The position numbers and the translations under genes were made by a program. This document shows positions 9,316 through 20,916 of a DNA stretch of 64,000 nucleotides, piece after piece. Each line of letters begins with the position of its first letter. Position 1 is the stretch's first letter. This stretch comes from Cycas panzhihuaensis (lineage: Eukaryota; Cycadophyta). The stretch is taken from the NCBI GenBank assembly GCA_023213395.1, contig CM041465.1:48863741-48927740 (forward strand), read 5' to 3'. The notes beneath the pieces were generated by a model, which made no database searches, was not told the origin of the DNA, and saw nothing but the letters and a program-made list of their open reading frames with translations.

Positions 9316-12300
9316 ATGGTAATAAACCTTGGAAATATAGTTGTACCTAAATTTGATGGTTCTAATTTTCTTAATTAGAGTAGGAGAATAAGGCCCATCT
9401 TCATAGCAAAAGACATGTGGAAGTTTGTCAACAAGGGATATGATGACATTGTTGAGACTGCTACTATGGATGAAGAACAAGTTTACAAGAAGTATGTCAA
9501 AAAGGATAATAAGGCTTTGGCCCTTATATTTTATACTCTAGAGGATCATATTTTCCCTAGAGTAAGTGAAACTACCATATCCAAAGAAGATTAGGATACT
9601 CTCAAGTTAATCTGTAAAGGAGCGACATCTATTAAGATATAGACTCTTAGAAGAAAATTTGAAAACATAAGGATGTCACCTAGAGAAGGAATAAATGAGT
9701 TCATCACTAAGGTATAATACTTAGTAACTCAAATGAGATGCCTAGGGTAAGCACTAAGTGAACAAAGAGCTATAGAAAGAATTTTGAGATGTGTTGGATA
9801 GATAAAGGGATTTGAAGTAGTAGCCACTAGAATTGAGGTTTCTAAAGACCTTAGTACCTTTCAAATTGATCAACTAACTACCATACTCTTAGCAGTTAAA
9901 GAAAAGAAAGGGGATAATGAGTTCCTTGAGCATGCCTTTGTCATAAAGGCAAGTATAAGACAAAATCATCAAGGATAAAGTTCTAGGAAAATGGATCAAT
10001 CCCCTAGAGGAAGAGGAAGATTTCAAGTATAAATCTAAGCCATCAAGGACAAAACGACTTCCAAGGTCAAAGAAGTTATTAAGAATCAAACCAAAGATAT
10101 CAAGCCTTAATCTAGAGGTATCAAGGATCAAGTAACTTCTAAAGTCAAGGCTAATTCTTTAAAAGAGATAGAGAAACCTCTAGGGGAAGAGGAACCTCTA
10201 GAGGTAGAAGTCATAGCCAAAGAGGAAGAGGAACTACCTAATGTTCCTTCTATCACAAAATGGGACATCTAGAAGAAAACTACTTTGCTAAGAATAATAG
10301 TATTCAAAGAGGGACAACTATCACAATTATTGAGAAGAGAGATAATAATAGACTCTTCCTTTCAAGTTTTATTACTAGTGAGGAAGAAGATAGTTAGCAC
10401 ATAGACTTGTGGTGTTCAACCCACATGACCCATAAAGAAGAAATCTTCAAAGACATTAATAAGATTAAAAGAGAAAAGATTATGTTTAGAGATAATACTA
10501 CCCATGAATGTATTAGAAAGGATAATATAACCATAACCATAAAAATCAGGTGAAGTAAGGTACATTGATGATGTGTTATATGTACCTTCTTTAAAGAAGA
10601 ACCTACTTTTAGTGGATTAGATAATGGAATAAGACTATAAGGTCATCTTTGATAATAGCAAGTGTACAATCAAAGATAAGTGAATGAATAAAGCAATTGT
10701 AGTAAAAGGATAGATGACTAGTAATAGATTATTCAAGCTAGTTATTCCTCCATCAAATACTTATACCTTGAAAGCCTCTACCAAAGATGACAGTGAAACA
10801 TGGAATAAGAGATTTGGTCATTTAAACTATAACAACTTTCCATTAATAAAAAGGATAGGAATGGTTGATGGATTGCCCACCATAGAAGTAGACAAAGAAA
10901 TTTGTGAAAGATGCCTACTTCGAAAATAACACACAGAAAATTTTCTAGATAGTAGCTACAAAGCCCAAGGACCTCTTTAACTAATCTATACTAAGCTATA
11001 TGGACCTATGGATATACTATCACTAGGAGGTGTAAAGTACTTCATGACCTTCGTTGATAATTTTATTAGAATAAATTGGGTGTATTTCCTTAAATTTAAA
11101 TTAGATGCTTTTCAATGTTTTATTGACTTCAAAACCTATGTCATGAAATAAAGAGGCCATATAATTCTCATCTTTAGATCAAATAATGAGGGAGAATTCA
11201 TTTCAAATGAGTTCAAATCATATTGGACCTATCATGGTATACGGGGGCAATTTATCAAACCCTATACTCCATAATAAAATGGAATAGCAGAAAGAAAAAA
11301 TTGAACTATTATTGAAATAACAAGATATATGCTCAAAGATAAGTAGCTTGGATATGAAATTTGGGTAAAGGCTATGTATATAGTAGTATACTTATTAAAT
11401 AGGTGTACCATTAAGCCTCTTAGGTGGATCACACTAGAGGAAGATTAGACAGGTCATAAGCCAAGAATATATCACTTGAAGATTTTTGGTTCCTTAGCAT
11501 TTACTCATGTACTAGAATAAAAGAGAATAAAGTTGGATGACAAAAGCACCAAATGCATCTTTATAGGATACTGTGATGTCTCTAAACATTATAAACTATT
11601 TGATCTAAAAGAAAAGAAAATAATTATGAGTAGGGATATTATCTTCAAGGAAGATGATTTCTATTAAGCAAAAATAAAAAAACATAAGGGAAAGAATGTC
11701 CTTATAGAAATAAATTCAGGTTCTAAGTCAAAAAATATACTAAGTTTGCATGAATCAAGTCTAAATAAAGTAGGACCCTCCATATTCAATTAAAGGGTCC
11801 AAAAATAGGTTCAAAGAGATTATGATCATTCTAATATTTTAGAAAATAATTTTGAAAGAAGGTCCACATGCTCTCATAGAGTTAATTTTACCTTAATAAT
11901 CCAAGACATGGCATCAAATGAGCCTCATACTTTTGAGGAGGCTGACTCAAAAGATGAATGGAAAGATGCAAGGAATTAAGAGTACAATACCCTAGTAAAA
12001 AATGATGTTTAGGTATTGGTTAACTTGTCACTAAGTAAGTATGCAATTAGCACAAAATAGGTCTATAAGGCCAAATTTAGATCATACGGTACAATTGACA
12101 AACATAAGGTAAGGGTAGTTTCCAAAGGCTATGCATAAATTGAAGGAATTGACTATAACGAGACATTTACCCCAGTTTCTAGACTGGAAATAGTTTATGT
12201 AATTATGAGTTTAATTGTATAAAAGGGTTGGATTGTTTAATAGATGGCCATTAAAAGTGCCTTCTTGAATGGTTACATAGAAGAGAAGATTTATGTATAA

Positions 12301-13491
12301 CAACCTAAAGGTTTTTAAGTAAAAGGAGAAGAACATAAGGTCTATAAACTCAAAAAGGCCTTAGATGAAATAAAACAAGCACCTAGAGCTTGGTACTCTA
12401 GGATTAATAAATATTTTAGAGACAAGAGATTCAAAAGGAGTCAATTAGATCCTAATTTATACATCAAGATAGAAGGAAGTTCAATACTCATTGTGGGGTT
12501 ATATATTGATGACCTTGTTTATACAGGCAATGATCCTTAATTGTCTTAGAAATTCAATGAAAGTATGCATAAAGAATTAAAAATAAGTGGTTTGGGACTT
12601 ATGCACTACTTCTTAGGTCTAGAGGTTTGACAAGATGAGAATGAGATATTTATTTCCCAAAGAAAATACACCTTGGGCTTACTACAAAAGTTTAATATGA
12701 GTGGTTGTAAAGCACTTGCTACACCATCTGAAGTCAGGACAAAACTATCTAAATATAAAGAATCTACATTAGTTGATCCTAGACACTACAAGTAACTGAT
12801 TGGTAGTTTAATCTACTTAAGTTTAACTTGGCTAGATATCATGTATGTAATAAGTCTTATTTCTAGATTCATACACGATCCTAAAGTATCATATTGGCAA
12901 GTAGCAAAAAGAATCCTTCTATACTTAAAATGCATAGTTGGCTATGGACTGTATTACAAGTCTTATATAAAGTTTAGACTAATTGGCTACAAATATTTTG
13001 ATTGGGTAGGTTGTATTGATGATCAAAAGTCTACATCAATCTACACTTTTAGTTTAAGCTTAGCATCAATAGCTTGGAGGTTGAAGAAATAGAACATGAT
13101 GTCCTTGTATACTGTAGAAGCAGAATACAAAGCAATAGTAGCCAGAGCCTGTGAAATAGTTTGGGTAAGAAGACTACTCTAAGACCTATAGGTAAAATAA
13201 GATGGTCCTACATAAATATTGTGTGATAACCAAAGTACCATTGAAATGACTCAAAATTTAGTATTTCATGGTAAAACAAAGCATATTAGAACTTAACAAT
13301 ATTTTATCAGAGAATTAGTTCAAACTAGTGAGGTTGAGTTAACCTATTATAGCACTAAAGAATATGTGGCTGATATCTTTACTAAAGCTCTTGGAAAGTT
13401 TAAGTTCTAGAAATTCAAAGGCAAGCTCAAAGTTTTCCCAAATGAACATTATGGGGGAGAAATGCTAGATAATATTCATTTGGAATATTAA
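9316..13491 (+). pseudogene. Copia-A gag-pol polyprotein
   Basis: From ATG 9316 the same frame runs through almost the whole polyprotein. Gag (UBN2 type, VPKFDGSNF at about 9340) ends in a zinc knuckle at 10242-10290 whose second and fourth Cys are now Tyr. Protease DSG-type motif is decayed to IDLWCSTHMT (about 10400). Integrase has its HHCC domain near 10810-10925 and SNNEGEF in place of SDNGGEF, so the second catalytic Asp is Asn. RT spans about 11940-12740 with intact YIDD at 12502-12513. RNase H follows and ends ADIFTKALGKF; the stop TAA at 13489 lies inside the 3' LTR. Only about 10180-10545 is in another frame. Nonsense codons replace Gln and Trp: NW, AWD and LQTL positions read TAG. 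Confidence 0.88.
13451..13462 (+). promoter_or_regulatory. Copia-A polypurine tract
   Basis: ATGGGGGAGAAA directly precedes TG at 13463, the start of the 3' LTR. This is the expected plus-strand primer site. Confidence 0.8.
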
Positions 13492-13743
13492 TAAGTGTGT
13501 TAGCATTGGGGTTGGTGGAGTTGATATTGGTCGACCCTATTTGAATGAATATTATTTCTTAAATGGTGTTTTTAAATATTAAAAGATGATAGACATTGGG
13601 CTCCCATCTAACTTCTATCTATATATACTGAGTCATAAGTCCCCCAAGTGTTTTTTAACATTACCTTCAATATATTAGAACTATGTTATCATTAATGTCC
13701 TTTGCATATTATCTTGCTCCCTCTAAGTCTCACTCTCCCTTCA
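13463..13743 (+). repeat. Copia-A 3' LTR
   Basis: 281 bp from TG to CA, homologous to 7383-7660. It contains CTATATATACT near 13619. It is followed by the AACTC target duplication. Confidence 0.88.
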
Positions 13744-13748
13744 AACTC
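13744..13748. repeat. Target site duplication of Copia-A, right copy
   Basis: AACTC, identical to 7378-7382. It is also the codon region joining the two halves of the Gypsy-A RNase H. Confidence 0.85.
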
Positions 13749-15030
13749 TAATCCTTTGAAATATTTACTTACTAAACCTGATCTTTCTAGTCATGCCAGA
13801 AGATGGATTATTCTTCTTAAAGAATTCAATCTTGATATTTGCTTAACTAATGTAAATAAAGGAATGGTAATAATAGAAGACATTTCTGATATTCCTATTC
13901 TTGAAAGGAGGTTATTCAAAATTTTGATGACTTTTTCCTAGATGAGTATATTTTTCTCTTAGATACTAATTCCAAATGGTATTATGATGTAAGTATATAT
14001 CTAAATAAACAAACTTAAAATCTAGACTTAACTCAAGAAGAAAAATGATTAATTCATTTATATTTTTTACATTATATTATTTTGGATGATGAATTATATT
14101 ATCAAACTTGAGATGAAATTCTTCTTAGGTATGTTTTTTAAGTTAAGTCTTAATGATTTTTAAATAATTATCATTTAGGAGTTTGTGGTGGTCATTTTTC
14201 TAGTCATTCTATGACAGAAAAGATTATGAGAGCTAGCTATTATTGGCCAACATTATTGTTTTATGAATCTTTACTTGTCAATCATTTCTCAAATTATTAA
14301 ATCTTTAGTAATCAATTTTTAAAGCCACCCTCTTTATTACATCTAGTTACTTCTTTTGGTTCATTTGCTAAATAGGATTTAGATTTTATTAGTCCATTCA
14401 ATCCACCCTTCTCAAATGGATATAAGTTTATTATCACAGTTACGGATTATTTTAAAAAGTGGGTAGAGACAATGGTTTTTACTAAGGCAAGTAAATATAT
14501 TACTACCCTATTCCTCTCTAACCAAAGTATTTGTAGATTTATAATTCTTGATACTTTTGTATCTAATTGAGGAACTAATTTAATTGATGATGTAGTTTAG
14601 GAGTTACATGTCAAATTAGGCATTGAACATGCAAAATTATCCTTATATATTCCTAAAGCAAAGAAATAAGTTGAGGCTTTTAAATTTTTTTTAATGAAAT
14701 TCCTTCAAAAAATAATTAACACTTCAAAAAGAGATTGTCATTTACAAATCTATCCTACACTTTAGGATTATTGTACCATAACTAAAACTATTATCTATTA
14801 TTCTTCTTTTCATCTAGTGTATGGTGTTGAAGCAAAATTTTCAATTGAAATAGAAATCCTCTTATTACACATCACTTTACGTAATGGTTTACCTAATTTT
14901 GAGATCTTAAAATCTATTTTTTTTTATCTTGAATAATTAGGTGAGTATAGGTTCTTGACTTGTTGAAACCTTGAAGTAAAAGAGAAACATGTAAAAGATT
15001 TTTATGATAGTTCAATTCAACCTTGAATAT
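13749..15030 (+). pseudogene. Gypsy-A RNase H end and integrase, second part
   Basis: Continues Gypsy-A after the Copia-A insertion: NPLKYLLTKPDLS and ARRWIILLKEFNLDI are the RNase H C-terminus and its link to integrase. Integrase follows with the HHCC-region trace GVCGGHFSSHSMTEKIMRA and YYWPTL (about 14170-14260). The core has DLDFISPF (first Asp), then a Gly-Thr-Asn segment near 14570 after ILDTF (second Asp), and VEAFKFF near 14675 where the catalytic Glu is expected. C-terminal traces run to about 14940. It is full of TAA/TAG/TGA and several frame changes. Its 3' LTR was not identified. Confidence 0.75.
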
Positions 15031-15879
15031 TTTAGATTAATGAAACGATCGTAAGATATGATTCCACTTTGGGTTGAGTTAGGGGAAAATTAAGCTCAAT
15101 TTGGATTGATGTATTCATAGTTATATCCATTCTTTAAGATGGATCTTATTTCTTATTAATTTTAATATGTGATAAACTAATTAATCTTATAAATCTATCC
15201 AATGGCAATCTCTTTGAAGCTTTTGGAAGATATTTAGATCATGCTACTTATAACTTTACTAGTTTGAAGTTGTTATTGTTGCTTTGTAATCTACCCTTTC
15301 ATTGCATGTGCAATATATTACCCTCTATTCTAATTTGTAGCTATTAGTTAACCAAGTTGTTGGTAGCTATGTTGTGCACAACCCTGATTTAGTTTCTACT
15401 TTGTGTTATATTCACTATCTGTCTCACTTTTTCTACTCTTTGTTATCATATATATTTCACATTCACAAAATTATAAAGTAAGCTACTTGACAAATATGAT
15501 ACTTAATACCTATCAATAGACATTTTCTTAATAGGTTAGTGTACATAATGGTTTGTATGTGAATTTTGTTTTATTTAGTTTGCTTATGTTCCCTTTTAGA
15601 GGCTAGGTGATATTGTCTTAGGGACATAGTCTTAGAGTTCTTATCCTCCATTAAGGCTTAAAAGAGTCAAGTAAAAAAATTCCCAAGATTTAGAGCCACT
15701 CCTCACCCCCCTTCCAACCAATGAATCATACCCGATTCATGAGGATTAGTTATCCACCTTCATGGAGAACTAACTACCTCCTATGTCACTTTAAATTTTT
15801 CCTATTAAATAGTTATAGTTATAGAATTTCTTAGTTTCATATTTTTTGAGTTCTCCACATAATTTTTTAGCATTATGGG
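15031..15879. other. No recognisable gene; probable Gypsy-A 3' region
   Basis: AT-rich sequence after the integrase. A 12-bp perfect palindrome (GTTGTGCACAAC, 15371-15382) is present. It may include the untranslated 3' part or LTR of Gypsy-A, but no second copy was found to prove it. Confidence 0.3.
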
Positions 15880-16350
15880 GCCATAGGATCTATGTGATGA
15901 GTGTGACAGTGGCCACATTAGTCGCTATTTAATGGAAGAGATATTATACTCACCTTCCATCTAGGATCATATACAAGAGCAAGAGTAAAACATAAGAACC
16001 AATAAACACAGTAATAGAGGGGTAGAAATTTTGTTTAAACCCCAAAATCTAATTATTCATTAACATAAAATGTTCATACATACTACCTCTCAAAGTTACA
16101 TATAATTTCTAAGGAGAGGTTACAATATAAATTACATTTTAAGTTCATGCAAGGTGACTAGTGGCACTCATGCATGAAACAATTATAATAAGAAAGTGGA
16201 TATTTAACTTTGCAAACTAGAACTTATGACCAATAGTTATAACTTAAATACATTTACACTTTATAATATTATGTTATTAAAGTGACTAATGTTTACAAAA
16301 TATTTATAAAGTATATCGACAAATTAATAAAAGTATTATTAGTTCTATAA
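15880..16350 (-). repeat. Probable Copia-B 3' LTR
   Basis: On the minus strand it starts at 16350 just after a polypurine tract. TTATAGAACTAATAATAC resembles, with decay, the Copia-D LTR start (TGTTAAAACTATG). Short matching blocks follow in the same order. The left end is not resolved. Confidence 0.4.
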
Positions 16351-16359
16351 CCCTCTCTT
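16351..16359 (-). promoter_or_regulatory. Copia-B polypurine tract
   Basis: AAGAGAGGG on the minus strand, between the RNase H end and the putative 3' LTR. Confidence 0.55.
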
Positions 16360-19300
16360 AATAATAAGTTTATTAATTCAAATACCAAGGTCATGCCAAA
16401 ACCACTTTAAATTTATCTCTTCTAAGTACTTTGATGAAGATGTCTACAACTTGTTCACCGATTGGCTTATAAACTAGATTAATATCACTATCTTGAATGA
16501 GTTCTCTAATTAAATGATGGTGCACCTTGATATACTTTGTCCTTAATTGGAACACTAAATTCATTTCCATCTTTATAACACTTTAGTTGTCACAGAAAAG
16601 TAAAGTACCTAATGTATGTTCAAGACTAAGATGATAAGAATCCTCCTAAGTTAGATAGTTTTTATAGCTATACTGACAATAATTTTATTCTCTACTTTCA
16701 TGGATGATAAGGTGATATTTGATTGCTTCTTATAACTATAGGAAATAGCTATTGAACCTAGGTTAATATAGTATCTTGAGGTTGATCTTCTGTTATCTTG
16801 ACATCCAACCTAATCTATATCTATAAAACTACCAAAGAAGAATTATCCACCTAGCAATAGTTAATGCCAAGTTATAATAAATAACAAAGGTATTTCAGAA
16901 TCTACTTAGCTATATTCTAATGTGAAACCTTGGGCTATGTCATGAACCTTGAGTACATCCCAACTCCATAGGATATGTTAGGATGAGCATGAGTCAAGTA
17001 GATCAAACTCCCTACAAGTTGTCTATATAAGGTATGATCAATATATTTACCATACTTATCAATGTCCAACTTAAGTCATGTCTCCATTAGGGTTGGTGAA
17101 AGCTTATAATCCTCTATCTTGAACTTCTATAATATCTCCCTTGCATATTTACACTATGATGGAGCTTTGTTATTATTAGACTTCTATGCTAAGTAAATAA
17201 TATAGCAACACAAAGTTAATCATCTCAAAGTTACAATTGAGTTCTCCTTGGAGATAAGAGATCCACCATGAATCGTTGCCAATTATGAACAAATCATCAA
17301 AATAGAGGACAACCAATGTCATCAAATTATGTAAGATTTTAATGTATAAAGTGAGATTTGAGGATAAGCAAATGAGTCCATATTTTAGAAAATTCTCATT
17401 AATCTTCATATACCATGCATGAGGTGATTATTTGAGGCCATATAAAGCCTTCTTTAATTTGTAAAGTAAGTGTTCTTTACCATGAACAACATACCAGAGA
17501 GGTTGATTTAAATATACTTACTCTTATAGGTCATTATTTAGAAAGGAGCTTTTAACATCTATTTTATAAATAGGGTAATGAGATTGAGTTGTAAGTGCTA
17601 AATAAACTAGACATTGGACATGTTAGCAACTGGGGAAAATGTTTCATCATAGTTAATACCCTTAATTTATTTAAAACCTTTAGCTACCGATCAAGATTTG
17701 TACAATTTGATGGAACCATCTGCATGAAATTTGATCTTATAAATCCATCGATAATTAATTGGTTTCTTTCCTTCTAGTAGCTTAACCAGCTCCCAAGTAT
17801 CATTTTGAATAATGGAGTCTATTTCATCACTCATTATAACTTGTCACTTTTGGTATGTGACTGCCTCCTCAAAAGTGGAAGGTTTGAGAGTGAATAATAT
17901 ACATTCCATTAAGTCAAAGTTTATAGATGGCTTATATTTGTATTACCTCTTTGGTACTTAAGGAGGCAATGGAGCAAAAGAGATCATTTACAGGTACCAT
18001 ATTAGAAGCTATTTTAAAGTAACCTCTACTTGAAGATCTTCTGGAAGAATTATTAAGGTAAAAGAAAAGGGAGGAGGTGTAAATAAAGGACCAGGAGAAG
18101 AAGATGTATATGGAGGTATTATAACTATAGGAACATTCTATGTGACTTGAAGAGGGATAGTAGTTACTGCAAAATCTTTTTAATCATTAAAGAATAAGAT
18201 TTGTTATAGATCTAGGTCCTAATTTTCTTCAGAAAATATTATATCTTGAGATGCGTGCATTTGTTATATAGTAAGATCATAGAGTTTATAGGCTTTATAG
18301 TCAAGCATATAGCTAATGAAGATGCATTTCATACTTTTGTCATCAAAATTTTTTCTCTATTCTTTGGGTATATGCATATATATTGTGCATAAAAAAAGTG
18401 CAAATATAAGATTATAAGGTTTTGACTTGACTAATCCTCCTCAAGTATAATGCCCATAACTTCCTTTATTAGAATTTAGTTGGTAAGAGATAAAGTAGTG
18501 TTAACAACTTCAACCTAGAATTGAAGTCCCAAAAATTTGATGGCAAGAATGGCCTTATTGCCAACCAAGGTCCAATTCATCCTCTCAACAACTCAATTTT
18601 ATTGAGGAGTGTAGGGAGCAGAAAATTTCCACTTGATGACATTATCCTTAAAAAATTAGGTGAATTATTTTGAAGTATATTCACCTCCATTATCATAGTA
18701 AAGGATTTTAATTGCCATACCAAATTCTATTTTAGATTCATGTTTAAATTCTTCCAATTTTTTAAATGCTTCTGATTTTTTCTTCAAAAAATAGACCAAA
18801 CCTTATGAGAAAATTCATCAATGAAAGTGATGAAAAATTGATAACCATTAAAAGAATCTTGTAATATGGGTTTATAGATTTTAGAATGTATAAAGCCTAA
18901 TGGTTCCTTAGCATGCCAAACTTTTCCATATAATTTGAATGGTACTTTGTGATATTTTTTTTCATAATATAAGATTCATAAAAGTATTTAGTTTATTTGA
19001 TTTTTGGTAACCCATGCACCATGTTCAACTTAAATAGAAGATGGAAGCTATTCATGTTTAGGTGACCAAGGTGTTGATGCCATAGTTAGTCTTTAGAAGG
19101 TATCTGAGAAGTAAGTATATTTGAAATAGGTTACTCTTCACTATTAGAAGTTGAAACAAAATTACTATAAGTTTCATTGTGTAGAACTATAGGTGTAGAG
19201 ATAGCATATAACTTACAAAGGCCTTATTCTCATATTTAGTAGCAATCAAATTTCTGTTCATATCAGTGATGATGCATTTACCGAGATGGATAAATAGCAC

Positions 19301-20599
19301 ATCAAACTTTTGCTTGCTTATTTGATTGAAAGATAACAAATTTCTTATCATCTAAGGTACATCAAAAACATTATTTAAGTGATGCTTAATGTTAGAGTGT
19401 TTTAATGAAATGAAAGCATTACTAATCTTAACAACTTTGAGTATTACATCATCACCAGATATTATAGATTGATCTTGAACTATCCTTGTATCTTTAAATA
19501 ATTCTTCAAAACTAGTCATATGTTGAGAGGCTCTACAATCAATTAACTAGGATTTATCAAAATGTTGGGATGCAAAAGTAATAAAAAATAAGTTTTGAGA
19601 GTTAACCATATGGCTTTCTTGATTTTGATTTCTTCATTGGTTATAGTTTTTCCACCTTACATTGCCCTGATTAATGTGTTGGGCATTCTAATTTGGTCTT
19701 TTGACTCCTTAAAAATTATCACATCCTCGGTTTAGAGTGCCTCAATTTGTGGGGTGATACTGGGGTTATTGTTATTGTAGGTTGGCTCTTATTTTTTTAC
19801 AGTCTAGTGTAATGTGACCTAGTTTACTATAATAGTGACAAATAACTTGATTTAGATAGTATTAATGATATTAGTATTAGTTCAAATTCATGGAATCAAA
19901 TTGATGATTGATGTTTTGAGAATGTTATCTCCCTTATGTCATGCAATTAGGGAAGGAGTTGATGAGGAGGCGCCTAAATCTCTAAGTCTATTAAGAATGC
20001 ATTCCTTTTAGAACTAAAGTCTCTTAAAAGTGTTAAAGTCTAATGTACTGAGATGATTGGAATGGGATAAATTAGAAATAAGGGAGTTATATCTAGATGG
20101 AAATACATTTATAATGCAAGATGTTAGCTCACTATGATCAGGTGGTTGTCTAAGAATATTCAATTGATTCCTCAATGCTTTGATTTGAGTTAAATGAGCT
20201 ACAACTAAATTGACAAGTGGAATATAGTTATCCTTTGCACATGATCGATTTGGACTTGTCTATCCTTTTATACAATGTATAGATAATTTTTTAGGCTTCA
20301 ACAAAAGTGGTAGAAATTTCAATGTTTTCATTGATATTTTCTTCTTAAGAAAGATGTAAAAAGGAGAGCGTAATTTCATCATTCTCATTAAAGGTAGCAA
20401 GGACAATAGGATTAGGTGGTATAAGAACAATAGGATCATTAGGATTTTTTGTAGGTTCAGGTTTAGAAGTGGCATAAGAACCATAAGTCCAAAGTTTATT
20501 TATTATAAGTATATTCTTGACTTATTTCTTCTAAGCTAAGAAATTATCACTGCCAAATAATTTAATATTATTTGCTATAACTATTTAAAGTGCCATCAT
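16360..20599 (-). pseudogene. Copia-B gag-pol polyprotein
   Basis: Minus-strand Ty1/copia polyprotein from ATG 20599. Gag begins with IKLFGSDNF (copia gag N-terminus) and carries a knuckle, CHYYSKLGHITLDCKK, at about 19790-19835 (second Cys now Tyr). Protease reads LIDCRASQHMTS near 19540. Integrase has YDNGGEYTS and APYTPQ followed by VVERMN (about 18560-18700). RT starts TFEEAV near 17870 and has YFDDLFIIGND (about 17300-17320), close to the usual YVDDLLI. RNase H ends near 16400 with VVDIFIKVLRRDKF. Many nonsense codons and some frame changes. The leader lies to the right and was split by Copia-C. Confidence 0.82.
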
Positions 20600-20780
20600 A
20601 TCTCAATTGTCTTACCTGCCTAAAAGTAAAAGGTTTACTAGTCTAGGATCTAAAGTCTCAATGTCTCCTTATTGTCATGCTCATAGTATGTTGAGATAGT
20701 CCTATTTGATGGTGTACCTGCTTATGGATAGTAGTTCAGGGAGTCCATATACTCAAAGGTATATGAGAACTAGAAGGCTC
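20600..20780 (-). other. Copia-B leader, gag-proximal part
   Basis: Untranslated leader next to Copia-B gag. On the minus strand it reads CATAAGCAGGTACACC, matching the corresponding Copia-A leader near 9160. It continues at 37378 after removal of Copia-C and one GGCTC. Confidence 0.6.
20776..20780. repeat. Target site duplication of Copia-C, left copy
   Basis: GGCTC immediately before TGTTAAAACT; repeated at 37373-37377. Confidence 0.85.
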
Positions 20781-20916
20781 TGTTAAAACTAACTAATAGT
20801 ACCATCATTTCTTTTTACCTTTATAATTTCATGTACATGTTATATTAAGGACCCTTAATGTAATTTAATCATATTTGATATTGAGGTTGTGTATGTTTCA
20901 TGTGCTATTAAGTTAG
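20781..20916 (+). repeat. Copia-C 5' LTR, left fragment
   Basis: Starts TGTTAAAACTAACTAATAG and matches the first part of the 3' LTR at 36988 through the AAGGACCCTTRATRTAAT block. It is cut at 20916 by Gypsy-B. Confidence 0.88.
20912..20916. repeat. Target site duplication of Gypsy-B, left copy
   Basis: GTTAG; the right copy at 35897-35901 is GCTAG, one C/T transition away. Confidence 0.75.

Larger units (their letters stand above)
7383..13743 (+). mobile_element. Copia-A, Ty1/copia element inserted in Gypsy-A
   Basis: A complete but decayed copia element of about 6.36 kb: 5' LTR, leader of about 1.65 kb, gag-pol in one main frame, polypurine tract, 3' LTR, and an exact AACTC duplication on both sides. 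The start TG has become TA at the left end; the 3' LTR keeps TG...CA. It is younger than Gypsy-A, which it interrupts. Confidence 0.9.

Noticed and set aside
15371-15382. 12-bp perfect palindrome as an operator or target site
   Set aside because: A single short palindrome in decayed repeat DNA with no supporting context.
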